A stretch of DNA of 64,000 bases, taken from contig JBELHJ010000007.1 in assembly GCA_042091495.1 (NCBI GenBank), positions 3,670 to 67,669 of the forward strand, written 5' to 3'. This DNA is from JBELHJ01 sp042091495. Its GTDB lineage: Bacteria > Bacteroidota > Bacteroidia > Flavobacteriales > Flavobacteriaceae. Shown here piece after piece: positions 1-8,198 of this stretch. Numbering within the stretch: position 1 is the stretch's first letter; each line of letters opens with the position of its first letter. The notes below the pieces were generated by a model. The model was not told the origin of the DNA, ran no database searches, and worked only from the letters and a program-made list of their open reading frames with translations. The position numbers were made by a program, and so were the translations under genes.

Positions 1-591
1 GTTTGGCTCTAAAAGAGTTTTAGTAAAACGACTTAACGGTCCAATATATTTAGTTTTAGTACTAATTTTAAAATCATGGCTTAATTTGCCACCTAGATTT
101 TGAATGCCTTCGAAATCAGGAATCCAACATTCATCAAATTTTTTTATAAATTCTGCATGAATTTTACTGCTAATAAATGTAGTGAGTCCACTTAAAACAT
201 TTACTTGGTGGGTAATAAAAATAGATTTTATTTTGGGATGATGGACCCCCAGCCTATTGTCTGAAATTATTACAGAAATATCATGTTGTTTAACGATTTT
301 TTTGGTTTTCTTAAATTCTTCTTTTACGGTTTTTAAAACTTTTGGTGCACTAGAAAGTATTTTAAATTTAAAAAAATAGGAGGTCTTAGAATAAGTAATA
401 TTGTAAGATGGGAGTTCTTCAAAAATAAGGTTAGGAAATTCTTTTTGTAAAATTTTTAGTGCCACTCCGTCACTAGCAATTACAGGTTCAAATCCCTCAT
501 GTATTAATTTATTAATTATAGGAATACATCGTGTAGCATGACCCAATCCCCAATTAAGAGGTGCAACAAGAATTCTGATTTTATTTTTCAT
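1..591 (-). CDS. MurG/GT28-like glycosyltransferase, C-terminus cut by window edge
   Basis: Open frame on the minus strand from an ATG at 591-589 to the window edge without a stop, giving 197 residues of an incomplete protein. It begins MKNKIRILVAPLNWGLGHAT, the N-terminal nucleotide-sugar/acceptor fold of MurG-like (GT28) glycosyltransferases with the typical GLGHATR loop. Further on come a conserved SDNRLG segment and an ITHQVN stretch, as in the family of uncharacterised bacterial GT28-like proteins. The donor-binding C-terminal half lies outside the window, so the substrate cannot be inferred. It is divergent from trmB, with 56 nt between the start codons that must hold both promoters. 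Confidence 0.75.
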   Translation of the reverse strand, partial: MKNKIRILVAPLNWGLGHATRCIPIINKLIHEGFEPVIASDGVALKILQKEFPNLIFEELPSYNITYSKTSYFFKFKILSSAPKVLKTVKEEFKKTKKIVKQHDISVIISDNRLGVHHPKIKSIFITHQVNVLSGLTTFISSKIHAEFIKKFDECWIPDFEGIQNLGGKLSHDFKISTKTKYIGPLSRFTKTLLEPN

Positions 592-647
592 AAGAATAAA
601 TGTAATACTAAAATGTTTCTTTAATTTTACCGAAATATTAAATTATA

Positions 648-1322
648 GTGGGAAGTAAAAATAAATTAAAGCGATTTAGGGAGAATGCTACTTTTGATAA
701 TGTTTTTCAACCTAAAAGGGATGAGTTGGTTGAGCTAACGTATCCTTTAAAAGGTCATTGGCATTCCAAGATATTTAAAAACAATAACCCATTAGTATTA
801 GAGTTAGGTTGTGGAAAAGGTGAATATAGTGTTGCCTTAGCAAAGCAATTTCCTTCTAAAAATTTTATTGGTATAGATATTAAGGGAGCACGTTTTTGGC
901 GAGGAGCTAAAACCGCTATTGAAGAGTCAATAAATAATGTAGCTTTTATTAGAACTCAAATTGAACTTATTGATTTTCTTTTTGAATCTAATGAAGTGGA
1001 TGAGATTTGGATAACTTTCCCTGATCCCCAAATTAAATATAAACGCACCAAGCACAGATTAACTAACTTAAATTTTTTAGAACGTTATAAAAATATTCTA
1101 AAACCAGGTGGGATAGTTAATTTAAAAACTGACAGTGAATTTATGCATGGATATACTCTAGGCTTATTACATGGCGCTGGTCATGAGGTAATTTATGCTA
1201 ATCATGATGTTTATAAAAATGAAGGAAGTCCTCATGAAGTTACTTCTATCCAAACATTTTATGAAAGTCAGTATCTTAAAGTAGGGAAGCCAATTACATA
1301 CATTAAGTTTAAGTTTAATTAG
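648..1322 (+). CDS. trmB: tRNA (guanine-N7-)-methyltransferase
   Basis: 224 residues, the usual length for TrmB, which makes m7G46 in the variable loop of tRNAs using S-adenosylmethionine. The SAM-binding motif LELGCGKGEYS lies near residues 50-60, followed by FIGIDIKGARFWRGAK. The family signature FPDPQIKYKRTKHRL near residues 125-140 carries the catalytic/tRNA-binding Asp and basic residues. The start is a GTG at 648; no ATG fits better because the next residues (GSKNKLKRF) match the usual beginning of flavobacterial TrmB. The lysE-type gene follows one base after the stop, so the two are probably co-transcribed. Confidence 0.92.
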   Translation: MGSKNKLKRFRENATFDNVFQPKRDELVELTYPLKGHWHSKIFKNNNPLVLELGCGKGEYSVALAKQFPSKNFIGIDIKGARFWRGAKTAIEESINNVAFIRTQIELIDFLFESNEVDEIWITFPDPQIKYKRTKHRLTNLNFLERYKNILKPGGIVNLKTDSEFMHGYTLGLLHGAGHEVIYANHDVYKNEGSPHEVTSIQTFYESQYLKVGKPITYIKFKFN

Positions 1323-1323
1323 T

Positions 1324-1950
1324 TTGGATACTACTATTATTTTTTTTGTTGGGCTTTTATTTGCAATGATTGGGATTATTCCTCCCGGATTATTAAATAT
1401 TTCAGCAGCAAAAATTAGTTTGAAAGAAGGGCACGCTAGGGGTGTTTATTTTTCAATTGGAGCTTGTATAATTGTTATTATTCAAACTTCAATAGCCGCT
1501 TTTTTTGCAAAGTATTTGACTAGTCATCCAGAGGTTATAGCTATCTTAAAAAAGGTGGCATTGATAATTTTTACACTAATTGCGGTGTATTATTTTTTTA
1601 TTGCAAAAGAACCTTCGGCTAAATCGTTTACTCCCAATATAAAAAGTAAGCATCATAGATTTTTTCACGGGATGTTATTGTCTCTACTCAATGTTTTTCC
1701 TTTGCCATTTCAGGCATACATGGTGACTACCTTAGCCACATATGGACTACTTAGCTTTGAAAAATATGAGATTATTGCCTACATATCTGGAGTAACAATG
1801 GGTTCATTTGTTATGTTATACATATATATGTTCTTCTTTGAAAAATTAAAAGATAATGCTGTGGTAAATCCCAAAAACATGAATTTTATAATTGGAGGTG
1901 TGACAGCATTAGTTTCCGTATTTACTTTATTAAGTTTTTTTACTGATTAA
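1324..1950 (+). CDS. LysE/RhtB-family transporter
   Basis: 208 residues made almost wholly of hydrophobic segments, consistent with the six-helix LysE/RhtB exporter fold that moves amino acids or small solutes outward across the inner membrane. The N-terminal helix contains IGIIPPGLLNISAAK, the conserved Pro-Pro-Gly motif of the family. The start appears to be a TTG one base after the trmB stop; the first Met-like alternatives would cut into helix 1. It sits between trmB and an alkyltransferase-like gene in a tight three-gene run. The substrate is not predictable. Confidence 0.75.
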   Translation: MDTTIIFFVGLLFAMIGIIPPGLLNISAAKISLKEGHARGVYFSIGACIIVIIQTSIAAFFAKYLTSHPEVIAILKKVALIIFTLIAVYYFFIAKEPSAKSFTPNIKSKHHRFFHGMLLSLLNVFPLPFQAYMVTTLATYGLLSFEKYEIIAYISGVTMGSFVMLYIYMFFFEKLKDNAVVNPKNMNFIIGGVTALVSVFTLLSFFTD

Positions 1951-1951
1951 A

Positions 1952-2281
1952 ATGAAACAAAGTTCAATTTCTTTTTATGAAAAGGTTTATGATGTAGCTA
2001 AGAAAATACCTTTGGGAAGGGTGACTAGTTATGGTGCAATAGCTAATTATTTAGGTGCTATTAAAAGTGCCAGAATGGTTGGTTATGCAATGACTTTATC
2101 ACATGGTAAAGATGTTCCAGCTCATAGGGTAGTCAACAGAAATGGCCTTTTAACAGGAAAGTTTCATTTTTCAACAACTAACGCTATGCAACAAATGTTA
2201 GAGTCTGAAGGGATTTTGGTTAAAAATGATCAAGTTCAAAATTTTAAAGATGTTTTCTGGGACCCTTGCTCAGAATTATGA
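1952..2281 (+). CDS. Alkyltransferase-like (ATL) protein, MGMT family without active-site Cys
   Basis: 109 residues matching only the DNA-binding C-terminal domain of O6-alkylguanine-DNA alkyltransferases (IPLGRVTSYGAIANYLG, then the helix-turn-helix with SARMVGYAM). The acceptor motif PCHRV of true MGMT reads PAHRV here, with Ala replacing the reactive Cys, which defines ATL proteins. Known ATLs bind O6-alkylguanine without repairing it and flag the lesion for nucleotide excision repair. That role is inferred by family only. The start ATG lies two bases after the upstream stop, so it is part of the trmB-lysE run. Confidence 0.85.
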   Translation: MKQSSISFYEKVYDVAKKIPLGRVTSYGAIANYLGAIKSARMVGYAMTLSHGKDVPAHRVVNRNGLLTGKFHFSTTNAMQQMLESEGILVKNDQVQNFKDVFWDPCSEL

Positions 2282-2347
2282 TTTTCATAAAGTTTTCACA
2301 AAAACATCAATATGGCTTCAAGTCATAGAATATCAAACTTTTCGCCC

Positions 2348-2355
2348 TATATTTG
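2348..2355 (+). promoter_or_regulatory. -7 element TATATTTG of the Mrp-NFU operon
   Basis: TATATTTG exactly matches the Bacteroidota -7 consensus TAnnTTTG and lies 29 nt before the GTG start of the Mrp gene, in the only sizeable gap (103 nt) of this strand run. A clear TTTG -33 element at the right distance is not visible, so the call rests on the -7 box and position. Confidence 0.5.
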
Positions 2356-2384
2356 TGCTTTAGAATTAATCTAAATAAATAAAG

Positions 2385-3515
2385 GTGAAAATTGCTAAGA
2401 AAGATATTTTAGAAGTACTAAAAACCATTACAATGCCTGGTGAGGGCCAAAATATGGTTCAGAGTGGAGCGGTAAACAATGTAAATGTTTTTGGTGACGA
2501 AGTAATTATTGATTTAACTATAAATAATCCAAGTTTACAGGCACGTAAAAAAGCTGAGGTCGAGATTTTAAAAGTAATTCATGATCAAGTATATGCCAAG
2601 GCTAAGATTAAAGTTAATATTAAAGTAAATACCGAAAAAAAAGAAACACAAACTATAAAGGGAAAATCAATTCCTGGGATTAAAAATATTGTAGCAGTGG
2701 CCTCAGGCAAAGGGGGTGTTGGTAAATCAACAGTAACCGCTAACCTTGCTGTTTGTTTAGCCAAAATGGGTTTTAAAGTTGGTGTTTTAGATGCAGATAT
2801 TTACGGTCCATCAATGCCGATTATGCTAGACGTTGTCAACGAAAGACCTCTTGCTGTAAATGTTGACGGTAAATCAAAGATGCAGCCTGTTGAAAATTAC
2901 GGAGTTAAGTTACTGTCAATAGGATTTTTTACAAAACCAGATCAAGCTGTGGTATGGAGAGGGCCAATGGCTGCAAAAGCACTCAATCAAATGATATTTG
3001 ATGCAGCATGGGGCGAACTAGACTTTCTTTTATTGGATTTACCTCCTGGTACTGGTGATATTCATTTAAGTATCATGCAGTCATTACCTATAACTGGTGC
3101 AGTGGTTGTTAGTACCCCCCAAAATGTTGCACTTGCCGATGCCAAAAAAGGAGTTGCAATGTTCCAGCAAGACAGTATTAATGTTCCTGTTTTAGGGATT
3201 ATTGAGAATATGGCATACTTTACTCCTGAGGAATTACCTCAAAATAAATATTATATTTTCGGTGAAAATGGTGCTAAGAATTTATCAGCAGATTTAAATG
3301 TCCCTTTTTTAGGTGAACTACCAATTGTACAAAGTATAAGAGAGGCAGGTGATTATGGTCGTCCTGCAGCTTTACAAACAGCAACAACTCTAGAATCGGT
3401 TTTTGAAACATTGACTAGAAATGTAGTTAGTGAGGTTGTAAAAAGAAATACAGATTTACCTCCTACAGAGGCAATTAAAATAACAACAATGGCAGGGTGT
3501 TCTGCTGTTAAATAA
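2385..3515 (+). CDS. Mrp/NBP35-family iron-sulfur cluster carrier ATPase
   Basis: 376 residues. Residues 1-75 form an MIP18/DUF59-type N-terminal domain, and the rest is a ParA/MinD-like P-loop ATPase with the deviant Walker A GKGGVGKST near residue 107 and the Walker B region LLLDLPPGTGD. Mrp/ApbC proteins carry and transfer [4Fe-4S] clusters in the cytosol. The region after ENMAYFTPEELPQNKYYIF lacks the CxxC pair seen in NBP35-type relatives. The start is a GTG at 2385, 29 nt after a good -7 promoter box. NFU, a ferredoxin reductase and a ferredoxin follow directly, supporting a role in Fe-S maturation. Confidence 0.88.
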   Translation: MKIAKKDILEVLKTITMPGEGQNMVQSGAVNNVNVFGDEVIIDLTINNPSLQARKKAEVEILKVIHDQVYAKAKIKVNIKVNTEKKETQTIKGKSIPGIKNIVAVASGKGGVGKSTVTANLAVCLAKMGFKVGVLDADIYGPSMPIMLDVVNERPLAVNVDGKSKMQPVENYGVKLLSIGFFTKPDQAVVWRGPMAAKALNQMIFDAAWGELDFLLLDLPPGTGDIHLSIMQSLPITGAVVVSTPQNVALADAKKGVAMFQQDSINVPVLGIIENMAYFTPEELPQNKYYIFGENGAKNLSADLNVPFLGELPIVQSIREAGDYGRPAALQTATTLESVFETLTRNVVSEVVKRNTDLPPTEAIKITTMAGCSAVK

Positions 3516-3525
3516 TACCATCATT

Positions 3526-3768
3526 ATGACAGGTAAAGAGTTAACTTTAAATGTAGAAAAAGCACTAGAAGAAATTCGTCCTTTCTTGCAAAGTGACGGT
3601 GGTGATATTTCTCTAATCTCTATTGAGAATGAAAAACGTGTTAAAGTACAGTTGTCTGGTGCTTGCGTTGGATGTAGTGTCAATCAAATGACCCTTAAAT
3701 CTGGTGTCGAAATGACTATTAAAAAATATGCGCCTCAAATAGAAGAGGTCATCAATGTAACACCTTAA
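3526..3768 (+). CDS. NFU-domain iron-sulfur scaffold protein
   Basis: 80 residues consisting of a single NifU C-terminal (NFU) domain. It has the typical FLQSDGGDISL opening and the cluster-binding pair Cys47 and Cys50 in GACVGCS, followed by MTLKSGVE. Such proteins dimerise and hold a transient [4Fe-4S] cluster for delivery to apo-proteins. It lies 10 nt behind the Mrp ATPase gene and 23 nt ahead of the ferredoxin reductase, so the four genes probably form one iron-sulfur/electron-transfer operon. Confidence 0.9.
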   Translation: MTGKELTLNVEKALEEIRPFLQSDGGDISLISIENEKRVKVQLSGACVGCSVNQMTLKSGVEMTIKKYAPQIEEVINVTP

Positions 3769-3791
3769 TAGTTTTAAGTTTTCTTGATTTT

Positions 3792-4853
3792 ATGATTAAA
3801 ACAGATATTTTAATTATTGGTGCTGGCCCAACTGGGCTCTTTGCTGTTTTTGAAGCGGGACTTTTAAAACTTAAATGTCATTTAATTGATGCACTTCCTC
3901 AGCCTGGGGGGCAATGTTCTGAATTATATCCTAAAAAGCCTATTTATGATATACCAGGTTACCCAGAAATTTTAGCAGGGGATTTAACGAAACAACTATT
4001 AAAACAGTGTGAACAATTTCAACCGGGATTCACTCTTGGTGAGCGTGCTGATACTATAGAAAAATTAGATGATAATTCATTTGTTGTTACCACTAATAAA
4101 GGCACTAAACATCATGCTCCTGTTGTTGCTATAGCAGGAGGGTTAGGAAGTTTTGAGCCTAGGAAACCACTAATCAACAACATCGGTTCTTTTGAAGATA
4201 ATGGTGTAGCATACATGATAAAAGATCCCGAGGTTTACAGAGACAAACGTGTTGTAATTTCTGGTGGGGGTGATTCTGCTTTGGATTGGAGTATTTTCTT
4301 AGCTGATATTGCTTCTCAAGTGACTTTAATTCACCGTAGAAATGAGTTTAGAGGAGCACTAGACTCTGTAGAAAAAGTTCAAGAGTTAAAAAATCAAAAT
4401 AAAATTAATTTAATTACCCCAGCAGAAGTGACTGGATTGGTTGGAGATGAAAAATTAACTGCTGTCGTTGTTTCTCAATCACAATATATCGAAAAAGAAC
4501 ACACACTAGAAACGGATTATTTTATTCCTCTTTTTGGATTATCCCCAAAACTTGGTCCAATTGCCAATTGGGGTCTTGAAATTGAGAAGAATGCTATAAA
4601 AGTTAATAATTCATTAGATTATCAAACTAACATACCTGGCATATTTGCTATTGGAGATGTAAATACATATCCTGGCAAACTTAAATTGATTTTATGTGGT
4701 TTTCATGAGGCTACTTTGATGTGTCAAGCTGCATACAAAATTATTAATCCAAACAAAAAGTTCATTTTGAAATATACTACGGTTAGTGGTATAGATGGTT
4801 TTGACGGTTCTCGAAAAGAAGCGCCTAAAGCAGTAGTCAAAGCTATAGAATAG
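3792..4853 (+). CDS. Ferredoxin--NADP+ reductase, thioredoxin-reductase-like type
   Basis: 353 residues, the usual length of type-2 (TrxR-like) FNRs. FAD-binding motif GAGPTGLF at the N-terminus, the PGGQCSELYPKKPIYDIPG segment typical of this class, the NADPH-binding SGGGDSALDW near residue 155, and the C-terminal FAD motif GDVNTYPGKLKL. It lacks the CxxC disulfide of thioredoxin reductases, as expected for an FNR. It would exchange electrons between NADPH and ferredoxin, and the [2Fe-2S] ferredoxin encoded 7 nt downstream is the obvious partner. Confidence 0.9.
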   Translation: MIKTDILIIGAGPTGLFAVFEAGLLKLKCHLIDALPQPGGQCSELYPKKPIYDIPGYPEILAGDLTKQLLKQCEQFQPGFTLGERADTIEKLDDNSFVVTTNKGTKHHAPVVAIAGGLGSFEPRKPLINNIGSFEDNGVAYMIKDPEVYRDKRVVISGGGDSALDWSIFLADIASQVTLIHRRNEFRGALDSVEKVQELKNQNKINLITPAEVTGLVGDEKLTAVVVSQSQYIEKEHTLETDYFIPLFGLSPKLGPIANWGLEIEKNAIKVNNSLDYQTNIPGIFAIGDVNTYPGKLKLILCGFHEATLMCQAAYKIINPNKKFILKYTTVSGIDGFDGSRKEAPKAVVKAIE

Positions 4854-4860
4854 TGTTGTC

Positions 4861-5196
4861 ATGAATCCAGAAGATATTACGTTACATATTATTGATCGTG
4901 AAGGTCAAAATCATTCTATTGAAGCCCCTGTAGATATGTCTTTAAATCTGATGGAGGTAATTAAATCTTATGAATTAGCTGAAGAAGGGACTATTGGGGT
5001 ATGTGGTGGCATGGCTATGTGTGCATCATGTCAATGTTATATTAAATCAGATCACCAGCTTCCAGAAATGTCCGATGAAGAAGAGGCGATGCTAAGTGAA
5101 GCATTTTATGTAAAAGATAATAGTCGTTTAGGTTGCCAAATACAATTAACACAATCGTTGGACGGTCTTAGTTTTGAAATAGCCCCAGAAAGTTAG
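4861..5196 (+). CDS. [2Fe-2S] ferredoxin, adrenodoxin type
   Basis: 111 residues with cluster ligands Cys48, Cys54, Cys57 and Cys92, giving the C-x5-C-x2-C-x34-C spacing of adrenodoxin/ISC-type ferredoxins; an extra Cys59 follows the third ligand. Directly behind the FNR gene, it is the likely electron carrier between NADPH and an acceptor that is not identifiable here. The gene ends three bases before the convergent DUF3050 gene, and no hairpin terminator is visible at that junction. Confidence 0.9.
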   Translation: MNPEDITLHIIDREGQNHSIEAPVDMSLNLMEVIKSYELAEEGTIGVCGGMAMCASCQCYIKSDHQLPEMSDEEEAMLSEAFYVKDNSRLGCQIQLTQSLDGLSFEIAPES

Positions 5197-5198
5197 AT

Positions 5199-5984
5199 TT
5201 ACACCAAGCTAGATGTTTTAACTGAGATGGATTCTTTAATTGCATTCCAAAAGTGGAATCGTTTATCTAAGGCCTCTCGAGCAGATAATCTAGCTTCCTC
5301 CCATTTTAAAGGATCAGATTGGCATAATTCTTTAATCATTTCTAATGCCATAGGACCATGCTCATCCTCATCAAGCTCAATATGTCTTTCAAAATAATAA
5401 ATCAAATCTTTTATAGGTTCTGTATCTAAATCTTTTTCTAACTCTTTAAGTAACGAAGTGAACATACTTGGAATTAAATCCTCACGTCCAAAGGTAAATG
5501 CAGAAGCTATTTTATGAGGTTTACCTTCTTCAATTAGCCTAAAAGTGTAATTTAAAAAGTCTTTTACTCTGTTATCTAAATTTAATGCATCAATGGTTTC
5601 AAAAATACATTTGTTAGATTTTAAATGTTCTAAAATAAAATCGATATGTGAAGTGTTAGCACCAATTAATTTCATAGCGTCATAGTACAATTCAAAATGA
5701 CTTTTACGCTCGCCTTTGAGATTAATATCTGTTTCTTCAGCAAGAACAATTTCATTTATAAGATATCTAATTTTGGGATGGTTTGTTGGGACCCATGGGA
5801 TTTTTACAGAAGTGAGTTCTAATTGTAATTTTTTAAGCAAAGACATGAAATCCCAAACCGCTAAAACGTGGATTTCAAGGAAGCTTCTAACGTCATCTAG
5901 ACTATTAATAGTTTCATACAACTCGTGATTTAAAAGTTTTTGTTCTATTTCAAACAAATCTCTTTTTATAAAAGAACAATCCAT
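5199..5984 (-). CDS. DUF3050 family protein (heme-oxygenase-like fold)
   Basis: 261 residues, matching what I know of DUF3050: the run HVLAVWDFMSLLKKLQLEL near residues 40-58, then VPWVPT, LINEIVLAEETD and SHFELYYDAM, and later HIELDEDEHGPMA. These His/Glu-rich helical motifs suggest the heme-oxygenase-like diiron fold, but the reaction is unknown. It is a single gene, convergent with the ferredoxin gene and 73 nt ahead of the glutaryl-CoA dehydrogenase gene, which is read in the same direction. No function should be assigned beyond the domain. Confidence 0.75.
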   Translation of the reverse strand: MDCSFIKRDLFEIEQKLLNHELYETINSLDDVRSFLEIHVLAVWDFMSLLKKLQLELTSVKIPWVPTNHPKIRYLINEIVLAEETDINLKGERKSHFELYYDAMKLIGANTSHIDFILEHLKSNKCIFETIDALNLDNRVKDFLNYTFRLIEEGKPHKIASAFTFGREDLIPSMFTSLLKELEKDLDTEPIKDLIYYFERHIELDEDEHGPMALEMIKELCQSDPLKWEEARLSAREALDKRFHFWNAIKESISVKTSSLV

Positions 5985-6057
5985 TAATCAAACCTTTGCT
6001 CAAAGCTAATTATATAGAATTTTCTTACAAAAAAATTAAGGATGATTTATGAATTGT

Positions 6058-7236
6058 TTATTTAAATGCATTTAACCCCGTGATATCTAATCCCGTGATT
6101 AATAGATGGATATCGTGAGTCCCTTCGTAGGTTAGTACACTTTCTAAATTCATGGCATGCCTCATAATTGAGTAGTCACCAGTGATTCCCATTCCACCAA
6201 GAATTTGTCTCGATGTTCTTGCTATATTTATGGCCATTTCAACATTATTTCTTTTAGCCATAGAAATTTGAGCAGAACTGGCTTTGTTGTTATTCCTTAA
6301 AACACCTAGCCGCCAAGCTAAAAGTTGAGCTTTGGTGATTTCGGTTATCATTTCTGATAATTTTTTTTGCTGAAGTTGGAATTGTGCAATTGGTTTACCA
6401 AACTGAATACGTTCTTTAGCATAATTTAAAGCAGTATGATAGCAATCCATTGCAGCGCCAATAGCTCCCCATGCAATACCATATCTAGCAGAATCTAGAC
6501 AGCTAAGTGGAGCACCAAGTCCTGATCGACCTCTAAGCATATTTTCTTTAGGGACCTTTACATTATTAAAAATTAACTCGCCTGTTGAAGATGCTCTTAA
6601 AGACCATTTATTATGGGTTTCAGGAGTTGAAAAACCTTCCATGCCTCTTTCAACAATTAGTCCATGAATTCGTCCAGATTCATCCTTTGCCCAAACTACG
6701 GCTACCTGTGCAATAGGGGCATTAGAAATCCAAAGTTTAGCGCCATTTAAAAGAAAATAGTCACCCATATCTTTAAATGAGGTGGTCATTCCGGATGGAT
6801 TTGACCCATGGTCTGGTTCAGTTAATCCAAAGCACCCCATCCATTCACCACTTGCTAGTTTTGGTAAGAACTTTTGCTTTTGTTTTTCGTCACCATATTT
6901 CCAAATGGGATACATGACAAGAGAAGATTGTACCGAGGCTGTGCTTCTCACACCAGAGTCACCTCGTTCAATTTCTTGCATAATTAAACCGTAGCTTATT
7001 TGATCTAAACCAGCACCTCCATATGCTTCTGGTATGTATGGACCAAATGCTCCTATTTCAGCTAAACCTTTAATGATTTGAGTAGGGAATTCTGCCTTTT
7101 GAGCATAATCTTCAATTATTGGTGACACATCTCGTTTCACCCACTCTCTTGCAGCATCTCTAACTAAAAGATGCTCTTCAGTTAATAATTCATCCAGATT
7201 GTAGTAATCTGGAGCTGAAAATAAATCCGGTTTCAT
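6058..7236 (-). CDS. Glutaryl-CoA dehydrogenase-like acyl-CoA dehydrogenase
   Basis: 392 residues with the full acyl-CoA dehydrogenase fold. GCFGLTEPDHGSNP and WISNAPIAQVAVVWAK in the middle domain resemble glutaryl-CoA dehydrogenases more than chain-length-type enzymes. RSTASVQSSLVMYPI near residue 98 is typical of that group. The catalytic Glu lies in LTYEGTHDIH near the C-terminus. The predicted reaction is oxidative decarboxylation of glutaryl-CoA to crotonyl-CoA with electron transfer flavoprotein as acceptor (lysine/tryptophan breakdown). No partner genes of the pathway are adjacent. Confidence 0.85.
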   Translation of the reverse strand: MKPDLFSAPDYYNLDELLTEEHLLVRDAAREWVKRDVSPIIEDYAQKAEFPTQIIKGLAEIGAFGPYIPEAYGGAGLDQISYGLIMQEIERGDSGVRSTASVQSSLVMYPIWKYGDEKQKQKFLPKLASGEWMGCFGLTEPDHGSNPSGMTTSFKDMGDYFLLNGAKLWISNAPIAQVAVVWAKDESGRIHGLIVERGMEGFSTPETHNKWSLRASSTGELIFNNVKVPKENMLRGRSGLGAPLSCLDSARYGIAWGAIGAAMDCYHTALNYAKERIQFGKPIAQFQLQQKKLSEMITEITKAQLLAWRLGVLRNNNKASSAQISMAKRNNVEMAINIARTSRQILGGMGITGDYSIMRHAMNLESVLTYEGTHDIHLLITGLDITGLNAFK

Positions 7237-7291
7237 ATCAATTTTTTATGATACTAAAATAATCGAAAACGATTTCTTTTTCCAAATTAAC

Positions 7292-8014
7292 TTACATTTT
7301 AAGATAAAAGTTTTTTGTAAGCTCTATATAATCATTGGTATAATTGTTTCTGGAGACTTCAATAGTTAGGTTTTTTTCTTCTAAAGAATTAAGCTCAAAT
7401 TGATATTCTATAAGACATCTTTTGAAAGGACTTTCTGTTGACCCCTTTATATTTAAAATACGATTAGGGTATAATCCGTATTTTTTTGAAATAGAATTCA
7501 ATTTTGATTTTTGATCAAAAGGAATTACTATATTAAAACGGCCGTGTTTTGATAATAATTTTGATACACCACAAATTAGCTCATCATATGGAAGGGCATT
7601 GTTGAATCTTGCAATTTCTCTTTCATAATTACTTGTTTTACCATTATTGTCGAAGAAAGGAGGGTTTGATACTATTAAATCATAAGTATCGTCAATTTCT
7701 TCACAAAACTCATGAAATGAAGCATGATAACAAAATAAACGATCACCCCAATCTGAATTTTCAAAATTAGCAACACATTGCTCATAGGCATTGTTTTCAA
7801 TCTCAATTGCGTCAATGACTTGAACTGGTGATCTTTGAGCAATCATTAGGCTCAAAATACCTGTACCAGCACCAATATCAAGAACAGTATTAGTGGCATC
7901 AGTAATTTTTAACCATGAACCAAGAAGCACACTATCAGTGCCTATTTTCATAGCACATTGACTTTGATTTATTTTAAACTTTTTGAAAGTAAAAATATCA
8001 TCTTCTATCATCAT
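7292..8014 (-). CDS. tRNA1(Val) (adenine-37-N6)-methyltransferase, TrmN6/YfiC family
   Basis: 240 residues. SAM-binding motif LDIGAGTGILSLMIAQ near residues 44-60 and the N6-adenine methyltransferase tetrapeptide NPPF near residue 116, preceded by the KIGTDSVLLGSWL segment characteristic of YfiC-like enzymes. The start ATG at 8014-8012 lies in the 55-nt stretch duplicated around the N gap. When the duplicate is removed, the ATG overlaps the rimM stop as ATGA, so trmN6 is the translationally coupled last gene of an rpsP-rimM-trmN6 operon. All three act on ribosomes or tRNA. Confidence 0.85.
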   Translation of the reverse strand: MMIEDDIFTFKKFKINQSQCAMKIGTDSVLLGSWLKITDATNTVLDIGAGTGILSLMIAQRSPVQVIDAIEIENNAYEQCVANFENSDWGDRLFCYHASFHEFCEEIDDTYDLIVSNPPFFDNNGKTSNYEREIARFNNALPYDELICGVSKLLSKHGRFNIVIPFDQKSKLNSISKKYGLYPNRILNIKGSTESPFKRCLIEYQFELNSLEEKNLTIEVSRNNYTNDYIELTKNFYLKM

Positions 8015-8043
8015 TCATTTAAATATAAATCAATCAAACCTTC
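7989..8043. repeat. 55-nt direct duplicate, left copy, at assembly gap
   Basis: The 55 bases 7989-8043 are identical to 8144-8198 and directly abut the 100-N run on its left. Identical flanks of exactly this size on both sides of a round-number gap indicate contig ends overlapping by one k-mer, not a biological repeat. The same length recurs at the second gap. Confidence 0.93.
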
Positions 8044-8143
8044 NNNNNNNNNNNNNNNNNNNNNNNNNNNNNNNNNNNNNNNNNNNNNNNNNNNNNNNNN
8101 NNNNNNNNNNNNNNNNNNNNNNNNNNNNNNNNNNNNNNNNNNN
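8044..8143. other. Assembly gap of exactly 100 N, probably artificial
   Basis: One hundred N between two identical 55-nt copies. Collapsing one copy and the gap (155 nt) makes rimM and trmN6 contiguous with a four-base ATGA overlap, which is what an intact operon would show. Most likely no sequence is missing. Confidence 0.9.
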
Positions 8144-8198
8144 GTAAAAATATCATCTTCTATCATCATTCATTTAAATATAAATCAATCAAACCTTC
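8144..8198. repeat. 55-nt direct duplicate, right copy, at assembly gap
   Basis: Second copy of the 55-nt sequence at 7989-8043. It contains the real rimM stop codon (8166-8168, minus strand) and a duplicate of the trmN6 start region. Confidence 0.93.

Noticed and set aside
4967..5196. Rho-independent terminator at the ferredoxin/DUF3050 junction
   Set aside because: Only three bases separate the convergent stops and no G/C stem followed by T run is visible.
7262..7276. Short inverted repeat AATCG/CGATT upstream of the acyl-CoA dehydrogenase gene
   Set aside because: Five-base arms in A/T-rich DNA occur by chance and there is no second copy to support an operator.
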